From a virus, in IMG/VR virus record IMGVR_UViG_3300005529_000019, positions 1 through 40,321 of that record: a DNA stretch of 40,321 nt; one strand, 5' to 3'. The first letter of the stretch is position 1. The number at the start of each line of letters is the position of its first letter. The position numbers and the translations under genes are program-made. The notes under the pieces are model-generated. The model was not told the DNA's origin and did not search any database. It worked only from the letters and a program-made list of their open reading frames with translations. Shown piece by piece: positions 35,252 to 40,321 of this stretch.

Positions 35252-36196
35252 TCAGCCGCCGAAAAGTCTGCGAGCCTTGGCCGGGTTCTTGTTGGTCCAG
35301 GCCTCGAACTCGTCTGCCGGCATAGCGATGAGCATCTCTGCCGTCATTTCTTGGTCGCCCGAGGCTCCCGCCGCGCTTGACAGCGACTTGTTGGCCGCCT
35401 GCCCGCGCTCGATGGTCTCGAGCTTCTCGGCTGCTTTGCCCTTGTTGGGATCGGCCGCCGCTTCCTTCTTATACCCGCGCTGAGATGCCAAATTGTAAAG
35501 AAGCTCTGCTGGGCTCTTGCCCTTCTCGAATGCCATCTGTGCAATCGCCATCTCGTCGGCGATCAGGGCATTGTGCAAAGCCTCCGGCGTATCGTAGCCA
35601 ATGGCCCGAAGTTCCGCGGCGCGCGCGTTGAGGAGGTAATTGTACGCTGCCTTGAAGTCTGGCGTGGTGGTCTCGAACTCGTCACAAGCAGCGCGGTACT
35701 TGTCCACAAATACTTTTTGCTCGGTCGCCTGCTTTTCGGAGGCTTCGCGCGCCGCCTTTTGCTCGGCGCTTTCCTTCTTGATGCCGGTGAGCTCTTCGGC
35801 GAGGTGCTTCACCGCGCCGAAAATGTCTTCTTCCGGATTCGGCGGCCCCTTCGGCTGCTCGGTCTGCTCGCCCGGCAGCTTCAGCCGATCGATGATCGCA
35901 AACTTGCCCTTGAACTCGGCGATCTGCTTCTCGTACTCGGTGAGCTTTCCGGCCAGCTCCTTGCGGGCCTTCTTCTCCTCCAGGAACGTTGCGAGCGGGA
36001 CGTGATCGTTCTTGGGGGCGTCGCCGGCTTTCGCTTCGGCGGCCGCGGGCTTGGCCTCGCCGCCATCGCTCCCTTTGCCGGCCTCATCGCTCTCTGCGGG
36101 AACTGCCGTTTCGCCGCCGCTGGCGAAAAACGCCTCTTCATCAGCCGAAAGCGTCGGCGTGCCGCCGGCGTCAATGACCTCTGCCACTTCTGACAT
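35252..36196 (-). CDS. Scaffold protein
   Basis: A 314-residue acidic, highly charged protein. The first 75 residues are disordered (Glu/Ala/Pro-rich); residues about 75-190 form a coiled coil (EEKKARKELAGKLTEYEKQI, EELTGIKKESAEQKAAREA); the C-terminus is small and basic (EAWTNKNPAKARRLFGG), as in scaffolds that contact the shell. It lies just before the capsid gene. The 176-bp gap downstream has no gene. Confidence 0.85.
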   Translation of the reverse strand: MSEVAEVIDAGGTPTLSADEEAFFASGGETAVPAESDEAGKGSDGGEAKPAAAEAKAGDAPKNDHVPLATFLEEKKARKELAGKLTEYEKQIAEFKGKFAIIDRLKLPGEQTEQPKGPPNPEEDIFGAVKHLAEELTGIKKESAEQKAAREASEKQATEQKVFVDKYRAACDEFETTTPDFKAAYNYLLNARAAELRAIGYDTPEALHNALIADEMAIAQMAFEKGKSPAELLYNLASQRGYKKEAAADPNKGKAAEKLETIERGQAANKSLSSAAGASGDQEMTAEMLIAMPADEFEAWTNKNPAKARRLFGG

Positions 36197-36295
36197 TCGC
36201 TTGCCTTCTGCCGAAACTGTCGGCCCAGAGAACGCGGAAACCGCCGCGCGCGGGAATCCGGCTTCGCACCGGAAGGAGGCTCTGGTTAACCCGGC

Positions 36296-36934
36296 TCAGG
36301 AAGCGAGAAGTAAAAGCGCCTCTTCATCCCGGCGCCGCTTTGCCATCTTGGCTTGCGCCGCAGCCGCGGCCATGCGCTGGTTCTGGATGGCCGCCATATC
36401 GGGCGCCGGCGCAGCTGGAGCGCTGGGCGGCCCCGGCAGCGGCGCGAAACGCGCGACGGTGCGTCGATCGATCGGACCAGGCACTTTGCGCGTGATCGCG
36501 GCAAGCTGCTTCTGGCGCTCGATCTCCTCGAGGAAGTGCCCGACGCCGCCGGTGAAAGCCGGATCGACACCAGCACCCGTCCATATGAGTTGCGCGCTTC
36601 CGTTCAGGAGATACGCGCTGGGATCAGCCAATCCGGTGATGTTATTCGCGATCGAGCCGGTGACCACATACGATCCGGCGATAACGTTTTCGGCAATATT
36701 GAAGGTCTGGCTCGCGCCAGTCATGGCGAAAGAGCCGCTCGCGACGCCTATCACCTCAGAAATCGAGGCTCCTGACATCATGAACGCACCGGCCGCGACG
36801 TTCTCTGTGAGCGTGAACGGCTGAGCCGCACCAATTACGGCGAAGCTGCCGGAGATTGCCGGCATCGATATGTTGCCGCGCTGAATCTGCGCGAGCGCGA
36901 GCCTACCAACAGCGTCAAAGCCTAGAAGTGACAT
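36296..36934 (-). CDS. Virion protein with beta repeats
   Basis: A 212-residue protein. Residues 29-55 and 67-93 are a clear internal repeat: GSFAVIGAAQPFTLTENVAA against GSFAMTGASQTFNIAENVIA, period 38. The repeats are beta-type; the C-terminal third is Pro/Ala-rich then basic (AAQAKMAKRRRDEEALLLL). Likely a head or tail-surface protein. It ends three bases before the gene at 36938 begins to terminate. Confidence 0.7.
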   Translation of the reverse strand: MSLLGFDAVGRLALAQIQRGNISMPAISGSFAVIGAAQPFTLTENVAAGAFMMSGASISEVIGVASGSFAMTGASQTFNIAENVIAGSYVVTGSIANNITGLADPSAYLLNGSAQLIWTGAGVDPAFTGGVGHFLEEIERQKQLAAITRKVPGPIDRRTVARFAPLPGPPSAPAAPAPDMAAIQNQRMAAAAAQAKMAKRRRDEEALLLLAS

Positions 36935-36937
36935 GCG

Positions 36938-37594
36938 CTAGCTGACCTCGTAGACACCTTCCAGGACCAGGGCGGCACCGCTCGCGCCGGGGTAGGTGTT
37001 GTCGTAGTTTGTCAATTGCAACGACGCCGATCCGTTTGTCGAACCACCGAAGGCCTTGCCATTCACCAATCCCTCTTTGCCGGTAAAGACGGCCCAACCG
37101 TTGGGAGCAATGGGAAGCGTGACGTTCACGGAAGAAGCTGCAGTGCCATTCGTGGTGATAGTCACCACGATACGAATTGAGACTGTTTTGCCAACCTGGA
37201 TGTATTTTCCAGCTGCAGACGCTGATGTAAATGAGCCTGTGCCGGCAGTAAGCGTTGGCGTGTAAGAGGTCCACGATGACACACCGAGATCTTCAGCGAG
37301 CGCCACAACTGCCACCTGCGGGGTGGACGAGAAGTTGATCTTGGAGGTGGTGCCGGACGAATTGAACAAGACAGCAGCCCGCGTGAGGACACCAGTTCCC
37401 GAATTATAGACGCCGGTTCCTACCTCCCATTGCGTGAGATCGGCACTTTCCGCCCGATAGCTGTAGGTCGCACCATTGACCGCGCCTGCCGCCGACGGGC
37501 TTTGGTAGCCCTGCACGGCGCTGGAATAGGTCCAATCGGTCGTGCCTCCCGCGGTCGGGTTGAAGCGGCAAACGTCGATGAGGGATGATGCCAT
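36938..37594 (-). CDS. Virion protein, 218 aa
   Basis: The N-terminal module is typical of phage virion proteins: MASSLIDVCRFNPTAGGTTD, YSYRAESADLTQWEVGTGVY, VLTRAAVLFNSSGTTSKINF and VAVVALAEDLG. A second, beta-rich C-terminal domain follows (SWTSYTPTLTAGTGSFTSAS, then SIRIVVTITTNG). The first module is widely found in fibres and head fibres and anchors variable domains. Position between portal and scaffold suggests a head fibre. Confidence 0.75.
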   Translation of the reverse strand: MASSLIDVCRFNPTAGGTTDWTYSSAVQGYQSPSAAGAVNGATYSYRAESADLTQWEVGTGVYNSGTGVLTRAAVLFNSSGTTSKINFSSTPQVAVVALAEDLGVSSWTSYTPTLTAGTGSFTSASAAGKYIQVGKTVSIRIVVTITTNGTAASSVNVTLPIAPNGWAVFTGKEGLVNGKAFGGSTNGSASLQLTNYDNTYPGASGAALVLEGVYEVS

Positions 37595-37596
37595 GA

Positions 37597-38022
37597 TTAG
37601 GCCAGCGTGAAGACGCCGGCGGTCTGATCCAGCGCCACGGTGAAGCTATTGCCGTTGGTGAGGTTGATCTCGGCGCCGTAGTCGTACCAGCCGATGAGCG
37701 GCTTGGCTGGCGATACCGGCGTATCATTGTAGAGCACGGCATAGCGGAACTGCGCGATCGAGCCGCCCGAGGCGGTGAACACAACCGGGGACAGGATCAG
37801 CTTATAGGTCCCGCTCGACTGATTGCCGGAGACGAACGCCGCCGCAGCCCCGCCAGCAGTATAGCCATTCCCGCCTGAAATCTCGGTCAGATCGGCCTTC
37901 ACGGCGTTGGTCGCCACCGGAGCCACATCCGTGAGCAGGATTTTCATCGAGTCCGAATTGAGGTTGTGAACCTTCGTCGCCATGTCCTTGACGAACTGGT
38001 TGAACTTGTTGAATGCGGCCAT
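37597..38022 (-). CDS. Virion protein, 141 aa
   Basis: A beta-rich protein starting MAAFNKFNQFVKDMATKVHN, LNSDSMKILLTDVAPVAT, then VKADLTEISGGNGYTAGGAA and a final GNSFTVALDQTAGVFTLA. This short family is found in many phages between structural genes, often with the preceding type of module, and is thought to be a virion component. Exact role unknown. It ends two bases before the next gene. Confidence 0.75.
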   Translation of the reverse strand: MAAFNKFNQFVKDMATKVHNLNSDSMKILLTDVAPVATNAVKADLTEISGGNGYTAGGAAAAFVSGNQSSGTYKLILSPVVFTASGGSIAQFRYAVLYNDTPVSPAKPLIGWYDYGAEINLTNGNSFTVALDQTAGVFTLA

Positions 38023-40206
38023 TTACTGCGTCCCCACGGGTGCGATGCCGACGATCTCGCCCGTCTGCGGATCGCGGATCAGCTTTTTCGGCGTGTTGAA
38101 GGCGGTCGCGAGCGTGTTCATGTCGCGCCGCATTTCCTGCATGAAGGCCATGATCAGCGCTGCGCTGTCGCCGCCTTGGCTCTGCACCGGGTTGCCGTCC
38201 GCGTCCTTGGCCGGTGCCGCGGTGAGTGTCTTGATCATGGCGCTATGCTGAGCTTCTTCGGCCGCGATCTTCATCTTGGCCTGGCTCTCGGCTTGCATAG
38301 TCTGGATTTTGGCGTCCGACGCTTGCTTGTCGTTCGCCATCTTGGCCTGCGCCTTGTCGTTCTCGAGCTTCAGCTCGGCGTCGCGCTTCTGCTGTTCTGG
38401 ATCGGGCTGCTGCTGGGACTGCTGGATGCTGTCCGAAATGTCCTTCTGGGCCGAGGTCGGCAACGGAGAATATTTGAGCAGCGCAAGCCACGTCGCCGGC
38501 GGCAGCATCTTGCCGATGACCGGCAGGATCTGCTGTAGCATCGCCCAAGTGGCCTCTTTCTGGTTGGCCGAGGTCGGGCTTTCGTCAACGATCACGTCAT
38601 AGGAGCACTTGCCGTCGAAATTGTCCTGCTTGATCAGCGGGACAAACTGCGCCTCTTCAGGCCCTTCGATCTTGATCAGGCGCCCGTCGGACAGATAGTG
38701 CTCGATCAGGTACAGCATGAGCCGTCCCTGTTCTTTCCGGTAGCGGCGAAGGCTGTCGAACAGCGGCTGCAGGATGGTCAAGGCCGACTGCTTGCGCTGG
38801 AGATCGAGCGCCGCAGCCTGCCCGGCCGAGTTCTGCATGCCGAGGATCTCGACGTTGACGCCGGACACGTCGCGAAGCGACTGATTGGCATACTGCATGA
38901 GCTCGAAAGAGCCTTGCGGGAAGGCAGAGACGGGCTTGGCGATGAACGACGGGTTTGGACCAGACAGCGCGCCCGGCTTCAGATATGTCACCTGGTCCTG
39001 ATGTGCCCAGGAGGCTTCGCCGGCCGCGTCATTGTCGAAGAATTTGCCGCGCTCGGCCGCAATGCCGCCCTTCGCGGTCGTGTTCATGATGTGCATGGTC
39101 TGCGACATCCATTTGTTGGACCAGCGCGCAGGGTCTTTCATCGCGCGCACGATGCCAAAGAATGAATTCTTGTTCCGGTCTCGCTTGCCGGTCATGCACT
39201 TGAATGAGAAATGGTTCTTGGCCGGCGCGTCGCCGATCTCGAGCAGCACATTGCCGAGATAGGCCTGGCGATAGACCTTCCGCGTGGTCTTGGTGAATTT
39301 CAGCTGGGCACCAATCAGCGCGGCCTTCTTCTTGAGATCGGTGAATTCGTCCGGCGCTAGCGTGAGGATGTTGCTGCCGGTCTGGTCGGTCGGATCGAGC
39401 ACCAGATAGGCGGGCACGCGCTCCCACCACTGGATGCGGACCATCGTCACGCTTTCGTCGTCGCCTCCGTCCTCGACAAGATTGTCCTTGTCGTAGGTCC
39501 GGGCGTTGACGTGATGCGGATCCTCGCCTTCCTTCTCGTCTCCGATCCATGTGGCGTTGTAGTCCGAATCCTCGAAAGGCCGCTCAGGATCGCCGGGGCA
39601 CAGCGCGCGCGCCTCCTCGATCGGCACCTTGCGGCGAATATGGAAGACGCGGCGGCTGTCCACCAGATTGCGCTTGGTCGCGCTGCTGTCCCAGCCCATT
39701 TCGAGCGGGTCCACGCGGTCAATCTTGGGGTCGCCCTCCGGGTTGTCCTCATAGTCGAGCCGGGTCTCGGTCCAGCCCATGCCGCAGACAACCATGTCGC
39801 GGAAGGCGTCGGATTCCTCATCCTCGGCGTCGCACTCCTGACGGAACCACTTTGCGGCCGAGGTGAGCAGCTCGTTCTTCTTGACGACGCCCTGCGTCCG
39901 CGGGAGGAATTGCACTTCCTGCCGGTTGCCGACCTCCTGGCCGGACACGCTATCGACGGTCGTTCCGATGCGGTTGAAAATGACAATCGGGCGCTTGGCG
40001 TCCTTCAGGATCGCCTTGTCTTCCTCGGACAGCTGCTCGCCGGCGTCGAAATCGAAGTCCTCGCGGGCCTCCTTGCGCCAGTTGACCTGTCCCTTGCTGT
40101 TGTAGTCGAGCTTGATCCAGCCCTTCAGCTTGTCAAAGAGCGCATCGGCGTCGGATGGCGTCTCGGTCGCCTCGCCCGTTCCGGCCTGGTCCGCGTCGTT
40201 CAGCAT
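38023..40206 (-). CDS. Portal protein (P22-like)
   Basis: A 727-residue portal, the DNA channel at one head vertex. Family features: N-terminal KLKGWIKLDYNSKGQVNWR, then FDFDAGEQLSEEDKAILKDA, RPIVIFNRIGTTVDSVSGQE, NRQEVQF and the clip/stem part with GKRDRNKNSFFGIVRAMKDP. The last 130 residues are Gln/Ala/Lys-rich coiled coil (barrel-like helix of P22 portal). ATG 40206 lies at the terminal repeat; across the circle TerL is immediately upstream. The start lacks a clear ribosome site, so the hairpin at 12-32 may matter. Confidence 0.92.
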   Translation of the reverse strand: MLNDADQAGTGEATETPSDADALFDKLKGWIKLDYNSKGQVNWRKEAREDFDFDAGEQLSEEDKAILKDAKRPIVIFNRIGTTVDSVSGQEVGNRQEVQFLPRTQGVVKKNELLTSAAKWFRQECDAEDEESDAFRDMVVCGMGWTETRLDYEDNPEGDPKIDRVDPLEMGWDSSATKRNLVDSRRVFHIRRKVPIEEARALCPGDPERPFEDSDYNATWIGDEKEGEDPHHVNARTYDKDNLVEDGGDDESVTMVRIQWWERVPAYLVLDPTDQTGSNILTLAPDEFTDLKKKAALIGAQLKFTKTTRKVYRQAYLGNVLLEIGDAPAKNHFSFKCMTGKRDRNKNSFFGIVRAMKDPARWSNKWMSQTMHIMNTTAKGGIAAERGKFFDNDAAGEASWAHQDQVTYLKPGALSGPNPSFIAKPVSAFPQGSFELMQYANQSLRDVSGVNVEILGMQNSAGQAAALDLQRKQSALTILQPLFDSLRRYRKEQGRLMLYLIEHYLSDGRLIKIEGPEEAQFVPLIKQDNFDGKCSYDVIVDESPTSANQKEATWAMLQQILPVIGKMLPPATWLALLKYSPLPTSAQKDISDSIQQSQQQPDPEQQKRDAELKLENDKAQAKMANDKQASDAKIQTMQAESQAKMKIAAEEAQHSAMIKTLTAAPAKDADGNPVQSQGGDSAALIMAFMQEMRRDMNTLATAFNTPKKLIRDPQTGEIVGIAPVGTQ

Positions 40207-40321
40207 TCAGCAAAATCCCGATGATCGGGATTTGGGATAGCATTGGCGCGGAAATGGTTTCCCATCAGACGCTTTGCCATGATCCACCGCCGCGCGAGCG
40301 TGACCGCGAATAGGGCACATG
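40202..40321. repeat. Direct terminal repeat, right copy
   Basis: Identical to 1-120. It includes the start of the portal gene and the end of TerL. Interpreted as the overlap left by assembling a circular or permuted genome. Confidence 0.95.

Overview
The window is the complete genome of a temperate tailed phage, read as one circular molecule. The last 120 bases (40202-40321) repeat the first 120 exactly, so the unique genome is 40,201 bp and the window ends cut the terminase-portal junction. Temperate life is shown by an S24-type repressor, a tyrosine integrase with an adjacent excisionase-like protein, and a candidate attP. The virion is podovirus-like: a P22-like portal, an N4-gp56/DUF4043-like major capsid protein, P22 gp4/gp10-like tail-machine proteins and large internal ejection proteins, with no tape-measure or sheath gene. 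High GC, a GapR (DUF2312) homologue, a DnaA domain-IV protein and the lysis-gene types point to an alphaproteobacterial host, probably Hyphomicrobiales (Bradyrhizobium-like); the host is an inference.

The layout is two divergent arms from a control region at 5918-6004. Leftward (minus strand, 5917 down to 1, then through the circle from 40206 down to 20294) lie an HTH regulator, a small membrane protein, a replication block (DnaA domain IV, GapR, YdaU/DUF1376 with internal repeats that may be the origin), packaging genes (candidate small terminase, winged-helix protein, TerL), portal, three beta-rich virion proteins, scaffold, capsid, tail adaptors, three ejection proteins, a virion transglycosylase, an AP2/HNH endonuclease, a collar-domain fibre, a lysis cassette (holin, SAR endolysin, i-spanin with an embedded o-spanin) and an SGNH-hydrolase tail protein. 

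Rightward (plus strand, 6005-20238) lie the repressor with a strong terminator, then a long chain of mostly small genes with ATGA, GTGA or TGATG overlaps: ERF annealing protein, YqaJ exonuclease, NinB, HNH, a methyltransferase-like protein, many zinc-ribbon-like small proteins, DUF4326, Xis/Int and attP, a second regulated cluster with its own HTH protein, a DUF551 protein and, in the only sizeable gap, a strongly folded RNA candidate (19862-19980). One ribbon-helix-helix gene (12782-12940) faces the other way and shares a palindrome-flanked promoter region with the next gene.

Two small membrane proteins (24166-24369 and 26594-26845) sit on the plus strand inside the leftward late genes and resemble each other; they look like a duplicated moron pair expressed independently of the late operon. 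The strongest leads for something undescribed are the structured RNA, this membrane-protein pair, the GapR/DnaA-IV/YdaU replication module with internal repeats, and the palindromic operator systems. No defence island, CRISPR array, tRNA, reverse transcriptase or transposon was seen. No stretch over 300 bases lacks a gene.
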